Part shown: positions 1-21,600 of the stretch, piece after piece | How positions within the stretch are numbered: position 1 is the stretch's first letter | Layout: each line of letters opens with the position of its first letter | Source of the DNA: Epinephelus fuscoguttatus | Taxonomy: Eukaryota > Chordata > Actinopteri > Perciformes > Serranidae | Assembly: GCF_011397635.1 (NCBI RefSeq) | Contig: NC_064761.1 | Location: 29,863,643 to 29,927,642 of the forward strand | DNA length: 64,000 bases | Reading direction: 5' to 3' | The notes under the pieces: model-generated | Seen by the model: the letters and a program-made list of their open reading frames with translations, nothing else | Databases searched by the model: none | Told to the model about the DNA's origin: nothing | Position numbers and translations under genes: made by a program

Positions 1-397
1 TGTATTTTCAGTCAAGAATGATTTTCTTTAGGGGCCATAAAATATGAAAAGTTGCTACCTCATGTCAGAGCATCTCTACTGAGAGCATTTTAGATTTAAC
101 AATTGCTCACAGCCGAGTAACAGCAGACATAAAGCTGCACACTGAACCGTTTTTGACCAGATGCTGCATACAGAAGTAGGTTTGAAGTGGATGTAAAAGA
201 TACCCACACTGAGGAATATGGTTTCCTTGATTTATTTGCATCATTTCAACCGCAACGTATTCATCAGGCATACGGTTTTCATCAGCCTTGTGGTCAAAAT
301 GTTGCAAATAAAGCAAATTTGTGGGTATCTTTCTCATTTATTCCCAGGCTTGTACGTAAGCCAGAGCTGCGTGTGTGGTCTGAGGTAAGAGGCTCAC

Positions 398-3300
398 TGC
401 GCAGACGAAGCACTCTGGATGCCAGGTGCCATTGGCTGCAGTCAGGTAGTTCGCTCTGACTGATTCCCCACAGCCTGAGCACTTGGGAGAGAAGAGGTTG
501 TAGAAGTCCTTGCAACAATATGGCTTCCCATCCTTTTCTAGGAAACCTGGGACAGGTACAAGATACACATCCTGAGTGATAATACATAAAATGATTTCCA
601 ACTTTTCTGCTCAAGTTGTCATTTCCAGTGAAGAGAAGTGAATGCACAAGCTTCTCACCGTCAGCTCCAAACAGGCCTCCGCAGTGTGTACAGAAGAAGT
701 GGTCGGGGTGCCAGGTCTGGTCCAGAGCTGTCAGGATGTTCTGGTAAACCAGCCAGACGTAGAAATATTACATCATGCTTTTACTTCCTTTAAGGATTTG
801 TAAGGTTTGTCTCATCTCATATGTTCAGATGTGAGGAAGCACAGCAATGTGGATCATGAACCACATAAAGTGAATCATTGGAGAGGTTGCATTAGTTTTC
901 TGATTAATGACTTTGGTCTGCTGCATAAGCCCAGACTGCAAAATCCCAATATGGTTTTGTGTCTTATTTATTAGAATGACATGTGGGATATGTCTAGAAA
1001 AATTAACTACATGCTACTGTATGTCATCATCCAGTCTTCATAAAAATATTGTTTAAATAAATGGAACTAAGGGACTGTGCCTTATTTATTAGCAGATTGG
1101 GGTGGCTGGGGTGTGACTTTTTTTTTCTGTTTTCATCACGACCCTCCTTAGAGCTGTAAGTGTTTATCCTTGAGCCTCTCTCAGTAACTGGGGGGAAATG
1201 CATGACCTTCCCTCCACCATAAATAACCATATTTTTGTGCAGTCTCACCAAGTGAAGCTCTGGCGAATGTTTAGTAAGGAAGACAATACTGTTCATGCTC
1301 AGACAGTAAGTTTCTTTCTCACCCTGCCATTCACTCCTTGCGCACGTGCTCACTCATTATCTCAAGGAGTCATTGTCTGTCTGTTGAGTCATCAGCTGAA
1401 TATGGTTCTTTCTCTGCAGTAGTTCTTTCTTGCTGCAGTCGTGCACGCCCTCCACCTCCCCATCACCACCTAGTCTTTACAGATTCATCAGTCTCATCTG
1501 CCTCAGCAGCCTCAGAGTCATCAGCCACCACCTCCACGAGTGTCTGAACTCCATGGTAGGATTTATCTTGCTGCCACTCAGATGTCCCTCGACCACAAAA
1601 TATCTCCCTCTGGTGTCCAAACCCCAAAATTTAATCAGCAAAAATTATCTGTAAATCTGTACACTCATACTCTACGTTAAATATTATCTTTACTTCATTC
1701 TTCTGTCTCTCCTGATTGAAATGCTCCTGATTGGAGTCAGTGCAATGAGCTAAAAACTTAACCTCTGATGATCATAGGTTAAAACTTTTAAAACAAAATC
1801 TTGAAGTTGAAGGGTGTCAGGGTGTTTGAAATAAATGCAAAATTCGATCATTTAATGCTGAATGATTGTCCAATAAGCTAGATTAAAGAACACAACTTCC
1901 TCCCCAGTGCTTAAAGAATTATTTAAAGTGCCTCCCCCGTTTTGCACCACCTCTATAAATAACAAACAGTCCCTAATATAAAACAAATCAGAGGATAGAT
2001 CAGAAAACAAAGGCAAATGTGACATTTAAGAACATGATAGGTGTTCTCAATAGTTAGAAATATTTCGTTTTACATCGTCAACATGTAATTAACAAAAAAA
2101 AAATGAAAACAAAAATATATATATATATTTAGTTTTCTCACCTTTGTAATGGGCCCCTTACAGTAGGCACAGCGAGGAGAGAAGAGCTCTTGGTAGTCTT
2201 TATCACAGTACGGCTGTCCGTCCCTTTCAAAGAAACCTGTGGTGCTCAGCTCCATCTTACACACCATACACACAAAGTGCTCAGGGTGCCACACTTCACC
2301 CAGCGCCGTGATCATCTACACAAGAAAAACAATAGACATTTTTTGTCCTGTGTGTCCGTCTTTATGCAGATTTCTAATTCTAAAAATATATAGATTTAAA
2401 CGCTGTGACTTATTGTACCTTTCCCACAATGCACTTGTTGCAGGAAGCACAGTGGCCCTTCGCTGTGGTGCGTACGCCAATCTTCTCCAAGTCAGAGCTC
2501 AGCCCTCCTAGCAGGTCATCTATAGTATCTGTTTTCCTGCTTGTGGTCGAGGCCTTTGCATCTGAGCCTGCTGTGCTGCTGCTGCTGCTGCTGTCCTCGC
2601 TCTCCTGTTTCCCGCCTTCTGTTTGCCTCTTCACAGACTTCTTCTGCGTGAGTGGTGGTGGGGTCGGTGAAGACGCTGAGTCCTAAATGATGGAGCACAA
2701 ATATCTGTTGTATTTAGGTATATATTTTATAAATGTATTTCTTAAGTCAGTGCTTGGTAATACTTGTATTCTGCTACTTGAAGCTGTGCAGTTTTGACAT
2801 TAGTATGATGCTGCCCTCTGCTGTTCAACCTGATTAACTTCACTCATGTTTGGAAAATTCCTCACTGCACATCCATTATGCACTCTTACCATATTCATCA
2901 CTACTTCATATGGACTAGAAAGAAAACTTTGCTGTGAAGGATCTTTTAATACACCAAAATACACTCGCTTGCCACTTTATTAGGTACACCTGTTCAACAG
3001 CTCATCAGCACAAATAACCAATCAGCCAATCACATGGCAGCAACTCAATGCATTTAGGCATGTAGACATGGTGAAGACAACCTGCTGAAGTTCAAACTGA
3101 GCATCAGAATGTGGAAGAAAGGGGATTTAAGTGACTTTGAACGTGGCATGGTTGTTGGTCTGAGTATTTCAGAACCTGCTGGTCTACTGGGATTTTCACA
3201 CACAACCATCTCTAGGGTTTACAGAGGATGGTCCGACAAAGAGAAAATATCCAGTGAGCAGCAGTTCTCTGGGTGAAAATGCCTTGTTGATGCCAGAGGT

Positions 3301-5900
3301 CAGAGGTCAGAGGAGAATGGTCAGACTGGTTCAAGATGATAGAAAGGCAACAGTAGCTCAAATAACCACTGGTTCCAACCAAGGTCTGCAGAAGACCATC
3401 TCTGAACCAACAACACGTTGAACCTTGAAGCAGATGGGCTACAGCAGCAGAAGACCACACCAGGTGCCACTCCTGTCAGCTAACAACAGGAAACTGAGGC
3501 TACAGTTCACACAGGCTCACCAAAACTGGACAATAGAAGACTGGAAAAACGTTGCCTGGTCTGATGAGTCTTGATTTCTGCTGCCACATTCAGATGGTAG
3601 GGTCAGAATTTCTTCTGATGGCTACTTCCAGCAGGATAACACACCATGTCACAAAGCTCAGATCATCTCAAACCGGTTTCTTGAACACGTCAATGAGTTC
3701 ACTGTACTCCAATGGCCTCCACAGCCATCAGATCTCAGTCCAATAGAGCACCTTTGGGATGTGGCGGAACGGAAGATTCACATCATGGATGTGCAGCTGA
3801 CAAATCAGCAGCAACTGTGTGATGCTATCATGTCAATATGGACCAAAATCGCTGAGGAATGTTTCCAGCACCTTGTTGAATCCATGTCACAAAGAATTAA
3901 AAAGGGGATCCAACCCAGTACTAGTAAGGTGTACATAATGAAGTGGCCGGTGAGTGTATATCAATAATGACAAAATTCAGTTATTCTGAGACATGCACTT
4001 GCAGACACAGTACTGACCCCCTGTCCCAGACCCATCATATCCTGCAAGATAGCGTCCAGCTCCTTAGTGGGTGAGTCAGGGCTTGGGGAAGCTGCCACAG
4101 GAGCTGGCAGATCACTAAACCCAGAGAGAGAGAGGAGGAAATTAGAGAGTGTAACATCTCAAATTCTTATTTAATTTAATTGAATCAATCTCCAAGAACA
4201 TTAACTACCCTATGATTACTGTACAGATTCCTATTGAGGAAAAAGTATGTCTCTGAACATAATCGGAGGTCCTCTGTTTTGTTTTACAAGAGCATAATGT
4301 GGTGCCATGAGCTTTAGGAAAACTCAGAAAACAGTACTAATAATACAAATCTACACAGAGGCCATACAGAGATCGAGAAATACTAGTGATCTAATATGAT
4401 TTGCAATATTTCTGGGGTGAGATCTGTCAAAAAGTCTGGTAGAAAATTAAGCTCAAAGTGTACACTACAATTGCTGCGTACACTAAGATGACCTTATAAT
4501 TACAACATACTGTATAGTGTGCAACACATTTTAAGTAATTCTCTGTTTTCCTTTACATAGTTTACACAATGATAATGTGAATCGGGTCAACAAGAGCTTC
4601 AAGCATGTGCTTCACCTGTACACATTTGAGCAGACTGGGCCTTTTTCTTTCTTGTTGACTCCTGCATAAACTGGAGCTGTACCCTGCGGACACACAACCA
4701 GAATATACTGGAGCTCTTGTGATTGAAGTATCAAGATTACAACTTTATCAATCATACGAAGTTCCTAATTGCAGATTTTAACTTGGTTAGTCGACAATAT
4801 ATCTCAAGTGTGACTACAACCGAAAAAGACATAGTTGAGATAGTTATGGTGCAGTGTAAGTTTGTATTTTTTGGGTTTGTCTTCACCTCCCCAGCAGCTG
4901 GATCAGCGCTCTTGTTCTCACTGACACTCTCTGAACCTCCTGTGTTCAGGGCCAGCTCCTCCAACAGCAAATCTGTAGCAGCATATGTGTTAATAAATCT
5001 TCTAACCACACGTATAAACATAAATACATATGCGGACATATATTTACACAACACAGCCACTAAAACACATCGATTGCACTTTCCGGGTGTTAAATGTTAA
5101 ACCAGAGGATGTGTATAATATGTTTGGTGTTAAATGTTTCCTGTTGAGTGACACAGAGTGCATCTCGATGTGCAGATAAAAAGGTGCTAGCAGATTAGTT
5201 TGAGGTTGCTTCATGCAAGTCAGCTTCCTCAGGAAGTGATGATGACGTTGCAGAAGTGAAACTTGTAATAATGTTGCAAGAATCAACTCTCTCCTTCACA
5301 CAATGTCAGCCCACACATCTAAGAAAATGGGAAGATATGAGTATGAATAATGTCTTTCTGTTGAAGTAGACAACACAGCGGTTAGACAAGAATAAGTGTG
5401 TAGCTTTTAGCACCGTTGTGTTCGACAAGTGATCGTTATGTCTTCCCATGTCTCTACACCTCAGAAAAATCTGCACATCCTATAATTTATTTTCAGAGAT
5501 GCAAAATTAAATCAAACTGTTTTATCTTGCAAGATAGGAGTTGTATGGTGTGATGATCAGTGAAGCACATTTTTGTCTTAAATTAACTAAGCTAAAGCAA
5601 CACTTATTAACAACACAATGTAAAAAAAAAAGAATTATTCAAATAATATCACACTGAATTACATTTAAACATACAGTATATCCTACAGGCTGCTTGTACT
5701 GTACTTAGTGTGAGTCACAGAATACATACTGAGAAGCACTGTCATCTTTTTATACGATCAATTTGAAATCATAGCACCTTACACTTTAAGTTTTAGAATT
5801 ACAATAGTCACTCTACATCTAACAATCCGTCCACTGATCCCTCTGAGGATGATCAGCAGCGTTAAACATGACAGACAGTTGTCTTACCGAGCTCGTCCAT
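398..5900 (-). CDS. lpxn: Leupaxin (LIM/LD focal-adhesion adaptor), 5' part
   Basis: Leupaxin is a cytoplasmic paxillin-family adaptor at focal adhesions and podosomes. LD motifs bind FAK/Pyk2-type partners and LIM domains bind partners such as PTP-PEST; this role is family knowledge. Coding exons read on the minus strand: 5900-5888, 4972-4887, 4683-4616, 4114-4018, 2682-2419, 2315-2142, 740-659 and 546-398 (933 nt, 311 codons, phases consistent). The start gives [13 protein letters not shown], an LD1 motif. Further LD-like stretches are [12 protein letters not shown] and [19 protein letters not shown]1 begins GHCASCNKC and continues WHPEHFVC and CAYC. LIM2 and the first half of LIM3 ([14 protein letters not shown]) follow with intact Cys/His ligands. 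The rest of LIM3 and LIM4 must lie beyond the left edge. The 4018 donor (GTCAGT) is weak. Paxillin or Hic-5 is possible, but the short N-terminus and LD pattern favour leupaxin. Confidence 0.88.
741..2141. other. lpxn intron, no gene seen
   Basis: This intron separates the LIM1 and LIM2 exons. It is AT-rich, with a short TA run at about 2114-2129. The small open frames inside have no recognisable domain or splice context. Confidence 0.6.
2962..3957 (+). mobile_element. Internally deleted Tc1-like transposon in lpxn intron
   Basis: Ends are TA-flanked with inverted termini: ACTCGCTTGCCACTTTATTAG at the left and its counterpart at the right, ending in GGCCGGTGAGTG. Plus-strand frames resemble a Tc1 transposase: the helix-turn-helix region at about 3100-3400, then a WSDES-like segment (TGGTCTGATGAGTC) at about 3558. 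The sequence jumps at about 3618 to the QQDN-like region (about 3630) and on to [16 protein letters not shown] (about 3717). The middle of the catalytic domain is therefore deleted and several frameshifts occur. It is a dead copy. Confidence 0.8.
4115..4615. other. lpxn intron between exons 3 and 4
   Basis: AT-rich intron sequence without recognisable genes or repeat ends. Confidence 0.5.
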
Positions 5901-6998
5901 GTTGTCTTCTGCTCTCACCACTTCAGAGTGAGTGTGTGTGTTTTTTTGCTGCAGGTTAGTTACTAATGTAACAGCCCAATATCACATCTGGTCAAAACCA
6001 TCACTTCCTCTGACAAAGATCTGTTTTCGTTTGTAACTGAAGCCAAACCTCTCATGGTTAGTATGAGATGTTGCCGTTTCCTTGTAAAGAGGAAACAAAA
6101 AACTGTCTCTGAAACAGAGATAACGACTGATTTTTGTGCTCAGTTAAGTGTGTTTAAATCTGTTGCCACCATATCATGAGTTGATTGTGCTTCTGTGCAC
6201 AGAATAAGTGCAGCTATGTATATATGATAGTATATAAACTCACAATATTGGAAATGTGATCTGCACTGCAGATTACCAAAAGTGTTTGTAAGGCAAGGTG
6301 TTTATTTGTATATTTCCGAACAGAGGAAATTCATCATGCTTTGCATAGGCCCACATGATGCATTTAGAAACATAAGTGGAAAGCAAAAACAATTTAAGCA
6401 GAATAGAAATAAAATATAGTAAAATAAAAACAGACTAGTGCTCTCACATTGTCGCCTCACTACTGTCTTACACACATCTGATTATCACTTTATCAGCATT
6501 TATTTGGCTCGTAACATTTTTATAACTTTATCAATACACACATAAAACAAACAAAATATATAGTATAGAGATATGTTGAGGTATATCATTTCCAAGTAGC
6601 TTCAACTGTGATATGTGTGTGTACAGCAATTTAATTATATGATCGAAAGAAGTACATTTTAACATGATGCACATCCCCATTTACAGCAGTAGTCAAATCA
6701 TGCTTAACCCCTTGAACTCTGCAATAGAAATGGTATTAACATTGTGCCATTAAAAAAAAACACAGAAATTGGGCATTTTTTCATCACATTTTGAATAATT
6801 ACACCCCCCAAAAATACTGATGCATAATATTTTTAAATGTAGAAACATAAACAATAGAAAATCCCATCAGATAATTATTGTTCTTAATTTGAGTAAGCCA
6901 GATACATTTAGAACAATGCTCCAAATGATTATGCAAATGGTGCGCAATTATAGGAACTGCCTGTTTAATAGGTTTATATGAAGTTCAGGATCTTGCCA
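5901..6998. other. lpxn 5' flank, start of divergent lpxn/scyl3 intergenic region
   Basis: lpxn and scyl3 are head to head, with start codons at 5900 (minus) and 8955 (plus). This AT-rich half shows no coding region. A short GT run lies at about 5931-5942. Confidence 0.5.
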
Positions 6999-8095
6999 TA
7001 TCCTCCTGAGACCCTGTGTCCTCATATGAGGACATTACATTTTGGGTTCATTCTGCTTAAGTGAGGCCTGTTGTCCTCTTCCGTGGACACGTCTTGTGCC
7101 ATCTAGTGGTAGTAAGACGACAAAACAATAATCCATGTAAAAACAAGATGGCAGCCACAGTCATCATAATCAGGCAGCGATGTCAAGGATTCAATATGAT
7201 TTAAGAGAGGTCGTCAAGTCTTTTCAAATGAGTTTAGGGAAAATCTGAGCTTTCAAGTCTAATGGACAGTAACAGCTCTTTCACCCACCTGTTGTGAGAT
7301 GGAGGTTGAATGTGACTCACCTGGCCAACAGGGTGGTAAAGGCGAGAACAGTCTGCATGACTTTAGAGGTAATAGGCTGCAAGGGGGCACCAAACAAGGC
7401 CAAGACAGGTGCAGGAGTGATAGTAGTATTATATGCTGTGCTAAGAGTTCTGAAGATTTCGGACCAGGAGGTGGCAAGCATGGGACAGAACCAGAACATG
7501 GTCGGCTGGAGACTGTTTGCACCTATTACATGAGTCAGTTACATTGTGGTAAATCCGAGAAAGCCTCAAATTAGTGTAGTGAGCTTTGCGCACAGGAGGA
7601 GTGAAACAACCAAGCAAGGTTCCCAGCTCTTGCTCCCAAGAATCGGAAGAAGTGGAATTGATAAGGCTGTAAATGCAAGAAATTAGACGCTTTTGTTCAG
7701 GATCAAGAGCCAATAGAGAGTCTACCAGAGTTGGAGGGGTTCCACAAGGGAACTTGGGGTTCTGATTCGGAATAAAATCAAATTTACTAGTTTAAATTTA
7801 TTTATTTTTGATTAATAATATTTCCAGTTTGATACGCCATACAAGTTGGACCAATTTTAGCGACAGTATCAAACCAAGATGCTGTTAATTAGAAAGTATT
7901 TGTTTGAAGTCATTGGGAATTTATCAACTCGTTGAAGGACATTGGGACTTTATTGTTGTCATCTTGTTTGAGGATCAGGACTTAATTATCGTTGACGATG
8001 TTTAGTTTTTCATACAAAATGGGTCCTACTAATCCCAAATAGCTAGTAGAAAACAAACATGCATATCAAACAAAAGTTTGGGTCTCAGGAGGATA
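6999..8095. mobile_element. TIR DNA element hosting an L1-type fragment
   Basis: Terminal inverted repeats read TATCCTCCTGAGACCC (6999-7014) and its complement (8080-8095). No transposase of its own is visible. The centre is occupied by an L1-type ORF2 tail on the minus strand. It is a non-autonomous element or MITE; I cannot assign a superfamily. Confidence 0.6.
7290..7780 (-). pseudogene. LINE-1-type (fish L1/Tx1) ORF2 C-terminal fragment
   Basis: The minus strand encodes the region downstream of the reverse transcriptase: TPPVRKAHYTNLRLSRIYHN, then CNRC...DHV, then WFCPMLATSW in a different frame. This matches the L1 pattern in which a P-V-R-x-H motif precedes a CWRC...H..W.C cysteine cluster. 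A frameshift near 7500 splits it. It is a 5'-truncated dead copy inside the surrounding TIR element. Confidence 0.65.
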
Positions 8096-8529
8096 TAGCT
8101 ACTTGTACTTTTATTCCAGGGTCCTACATTGCATCCTTACTGTGTTATACTGGTGAGCCCAATACAGACACATGCTGGACCACAGACCCTCATCTTCCAG
8201 GACCAAAGATAGTTCTAAGATAGATTGTGACAGTTCTCATTTGCATTGTAGTCACCATATGGCGCTCAGTCACCTCTCCGCGCACATACCTGCGTTATCT
8301 CACACCACTTTGGTCGCAACCATTGGCTTGTAGAGCCGGGGTATGCGGGGCTTTGTATGTTTTTAAAAACTTAATAAATAATCAATTAATCTAATATGTA
8401 ATGCCAACGTGATGTGTGTCAATTATACAATGCATACAAATTCTAAAACCCCGAGCAAAGAAGCTTTAATGAGTAATTTCTATCATTTTCTACATAACAC
8501 CACCCCTTGCTTTGTGGTTTCGTCTTTTA

Positions 8530-8954
8530 CCGGAAGAGTCCGTGTTTACAGCACAGCTTTTGCTCCACGTTAGCATCGTTGATTTGTCGAGAAGTGGACA
8601 GGGATTTATATTCCGCTTTTGTACCTAACAGTTTAATGATTTTGTAAAATAATTTTTATTTCACGCCACGATTAGCATGTTTGTTTGGAGGCGGAAGTGC
8701 CGCCGACACGCATAGCAATGACGAGCTGGCTAACGTAGCGCCGAGGTTAGCCAGCTAGGAACCTAGCAGCACAAGCTAACTTCTCACACAGCAGCGGTAC
8801 ATCCAACACGGTGACACAGGTAACAGGGCGTCAGCTTAACTCTGCCACGGGCGACTATGTGTGCATGCTCGACGAGTGACAACCTCGCACTGACACATAT
8901 CACATCCCTCTGCTCCCCCCACATTGCCCTACAGGTCCAGGAACCAGAGCAGCC
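8530..8954 (+). promoter_or_regulatory. scyl3: scyl3 promoter and 5' UTR region
   Basis: This interval is richer in CpG than its surroundings and has no TATA box near the start codon, as expected of a housekeeping gene. The TSS cannot be placed. The ATG at 8955 has a good context (GCAGCCATGG). Confidence 0.45.
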
Positions 8955-17541
<8,587 letters not shown>

Positions 17542-18467
17542 TGACGTTTGATCCCTCTGCTTCATCTTGAGCAAAAGACTCGACTACTGGAAAACTCAAA
17601 TGCTCAAAATGCACCGTTCAGAGACAGTCAAAGAGCTGAAAGTTGCTCCAGTTCTCATTTAACAGCATGATGCAGTAAGAATGACAATGATGGACTTTTT
17701 ATAACCTGGACATTTATTATCAGTCTGTTCATTAAGATAACTTGCTTTTAAATGGGAAGGACTGGAAGCTTATCAGAAGATGCTGGACTTGGATAAATGA
17801 AGCCATTGTATTTTTGTTTGCCAGCTAACACTAGTCACCTCTAGACAAATGAGGATCTTAATCAGAGGTGAAGGTCATCTTGTTTTCATCTGCTTCTCTC
17901 TCTCTCTCTTTTTTTTTAATGTGCCAACTTCACAACTGGCATGAAGATCAAGATTTACTTTTTGGCAAGACACAACTTGTCCAAAATGTGTCGGGTTTGA
18001 TTTACAGAAGGCTTGCACTTTGAATGAATGTGAAATAGAAATTACGTAATTTATTAGCTTTTTGGTTGCTGGTGAAGTAAAGATTTTACTGTATCAAATA
18101 TGACCCTGTTTTGTTTTGTAAGACATTTGTTAGATTTTGCCTCCACAGAAGATGGTAAACACTGATTTATTGGGGACCGTGTTAAAACCAGTACAACTAC
18201 TCAAAACATCCATGCTCTATTCAAAGTCAGACGCCAATACTAAGATCTTTTAGCAAGGATGCATGTCTTAGGGAAGCAAATGGTCATTTTGTGGATGAAG
18301 TGTTTAAGTCTTTAACTTGGACTCTCATAAAACAGGCCAACAGAAAAATCCTCTAGCTATTATGAGCACTCTACAGGAATTTGTTATAGCACAATTTTGA
18401 TAACTAAGGTAGTATTAAATTAAAAAAAGAAAAGAAAAATGCTGTGTATTCAAACAAGTTTAATAAA
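17542..18467 (+). other. scyl3: scyl3 3' UTR
   Basis: The 3' UTR runs from the TGA at 17541 to an AATAAA signal at 18462-18467. No coding potential is seen, and an alternative nearer signal was not identified with confidence. Confidence 0.55.
18459..18467. terminator. Overlapping poly(A) signals for convergent scyl3 and firrm
   Basis: The plus strand reads AATAAA at 18462-18467. The minus strand reads ATTAAA across 18464-18459. The signals overlap between two convergent genes, giving scyl3 a UTR of about 0.9 kb and firrm one of about 0.16 kb. Use of either signal is inferred. Confidence 0.5.
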
Positions 18468-18621
18468 CAATAACATCAATCAAAACTGACCACAGACAGG
18501 TATAAAAACTGAAGAGAGACTGTTTGGCAGTAGCGAAGGGTACACAGACGTCCACAGGCCCAGACTGTGGTTGAATAGTTTTTCTGTACATGGAGTAAAT
18601 GAATCTGGGCCTAGAAAGCGG

Positions 18622-21600
18622 CTATGTTGTGTGTCTGGCTGTACTGATGTGGCTTATGAGGGTCTGGAGCTCCTGTAGTCTGGATTCCAGCCACTGTGGA
18701 GGTGGTGCAGTTGTGTTGGCTTTACCTTCAGTGAGAGCCTGAAGGGCTTTTAAAGCACTCTCAGCTGTCTGGATGTAGCGGCTGTACTCCTCCTCTGCAC
18801 TGGTCTCCTGCCGAGCTCTCTTTGGACAGGGCTGAGAGGGAGGAATAGTTACAGGGAAATTATACGTCTTTCCGTGAATGAAATTCTCACTCGCAACACG
18901 ATTAAATTTTACATCAAAAGAGGTAGAAATCTTGCCTGTACAAATGAAATTTTGACCTGCTGAGCAGGACAATATGTAAAGATTTTATTGAGATTCTTTT
19001 TTTGCAAAATAAATGAACTACTTTACCATGCTTGTGTTATTGCTAGGGAAAATTTGGACACAGTTACTAGAAATGTATCAAATATTACAGGGTTCCCTCA
19101 GATCAATAAAAAGTCTTAAAAGGCACTGAATCCATTAATCTAAAACTTGGTATTAAAAGGTCTAACTTTTAAAAGTCTAAATGTCTTAAATCTAACTTGC
19201 TTTAAGCTATAAGAAACATATCTCAAAAAATTATACATTTATAAAAACTACATATTTATGTCTGGGCAGTGAAAACCACCAGAAGTGGGGCTTTAATCAA
19301 AAGGTCAGTGCAAATTGCACCCTCACTGAAAAGTGAGGACTCCATTCACATATCCATCTCTCTTTTCCAGTATTTCCGGTCAGATATAAAAATAAATAAT
19401 ATAAAAATAAGTATGTCATGTGAAATCATGAAAAAACATCAGTGTAGTATGTCTAAAAAATCCTGAAAAAAGTCAGATAATAGTATGTCGTCCAAAATCA
19501 TAAAAAACATCATAGTAGTATGTCGCCAAAAATCATGGAAAAAAGTCATAGTATAGCATGTCATCCAAATCAACATTAAAACGTCATAGTATAGTTATGT
19601 TGTCCAAAATCACAAAAAAATGTCTGTAGTATGTCTTCCAAAATAATGATAAAAGGTTAGAGTATAGTATATTGCCAAAAATCCTGAAAAAATGTCATAG
19701 TATCGTATATCGTTCAAAATCATGAAAAAATGTCATAGTATAGTATGATGTCCGAAACAACGTTAAAATGTCCGAGTACAGTATGTCGTCCAAAATCATG
19801 AAAAAATATCATAGTATAGTATGTTGCCAAAAATCCTGAAAAAATGTCATAGTATAGTATGTCCTTCAAAATTGATTTTTGCCTCAAATGAGGCAAAAAT
19901 TTTGCTTGTACAAATGAAATTTTGAGGACAGGACATTATGTAATTATTTTACTAAGATTCTTTCTATAGACATACACATCATACATACATACATATCCAT
20001 CTCTCATTTCAAGTATTTCCAGTCAGATATCAAAATAAATGATATAAAAATAATCATTGATAATAGCTTGGTCCATATTATACTGCTACCACCTACTGTG
20101 CATGTACAGGAGGAGGTAGTGTTGCACTAGCCAGCTGCCACTCAGTGACTTGGACAGTTTAAATATGAAGAAACGCCGTGCATGGTCATGCATATTCAGG
20201 AAGCCTGTGAATGGAGTCTTATTTAACTTGGTGACAACACTAACCTCTGAATTTGCAACAGCTTCAGCAGCCAGTTTGTTCAAAGAATTTTCTTTGTTGT
20301 TCTCCAGCCTCTCATTGTGTTGCTCAATAGCTGCCGTCTCCAGCTTGAGCCTCTGTAGCCGTGACTCCACATCTTCCTGTCCGTTAACAGTCTGAAACAA
20401 AACATAGACCTGTTTGCACTTATGTGTTTTATTTAAGGTTAATCTTCATCGCAATATGTTGTCATCTCCTTACCTTGCTGAGATAGTTCACCACTTTGGT
20501 CTTGGTCTCTTCTATAGTCAGACTCTGGGAAATGACCTCTTCATGGTTTGTAATCTTAAGTACCAACATGACACATTAAGTTTATAACAAGGTATAAACA
20601 GGATGAAGGATGACATCTGAAACATTAGTAGCAGCTACTGAGTTCCTGCTGTACCTCTGCAAACTGAGAGAAGGCCTCCAGGGCGTGCTGATGCAGCAGC
20701 CAGGATCTGTCAGCCAGCAGGACTCCAAACAGGCTGCTCAGCCTCGGCAGAATTTGATTCTGTGACAATAAAAGTTGGTGTAAAGGAGAAAATATAAGAT
20801 CATATTAATATTGCAGGATTTCAGAATTAAACACATTTATATTTTTTATCTACAGTTTCATTTAGGGATATTTTTGCATATATGAGATTCTTTCAGTCTA
20901 TATGATGTCAAAAATATAGCAAATGCACATCTTCAGATGCAAGAACCTAAAGAGATATTTTAAACTGCATACTTGACAATACAAAAGTATTATCAGTAAC
21001 TAAATTGGTAAACAGTAAATAATTGGTATCAGGGTTTGTACTAACAGGGGCAAGTCAAATTCAAAGACTCTTAAGTACTTTTTTAACCACTCCTTTTTAT
21101 TTTAAAGGATATTAGTGCTTCCTGTACAACCATCTATTTGACTGTTAAAAGGCTGAAAAACAAAAATCACTGACGCTGCTCTGGTGTGTGTGTGTTTTGA
21201 AGGTGAGCGAAACATCCTGGTACCGATAATTTACTGGCATTTACTACCCTGTTAGTCCCCTGTAGAGTCATTCAAATAAAACATTACATTTAAGGCAAAC
21301 TGGGAGAACTTGTTGGGACGTGTGTTCTGGGCAATAACAATAAACCAATGTCTAACTTGTCAGGTTTCTTTGAGTGTGTTGAGCCATTTATTTTAACACA
21401 TGCTAACCTTCACACAGGTAAAACATTGTATGTCCATACCTCATCTCAGGTAAGTTTCCACTTAACAGTTTCAGAGTCCATCACCATTCAGTGTCCATCA
21501 AAGGTAAAAGTTTCCATCCATCAATTTCAGTTACAACACACTACAAACTGCTGCCACACTTTACGGTCAAAAAACTGTTCACGCCCCCCCCATCACACAC

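Noticed and set aside
107-337. Minus-strand open frame next to the lpxn LIM3 half exon
   Set aside because: No Cys/His LIM pattern; the rest of LIM3 and LIM4 must be outside the window, so this is intron.
4723-5100. Plus-strand 125-aa frame over lpxn exon 2
   Set aside because: Overlaps a confirmed minus-strand exon and has no domain.
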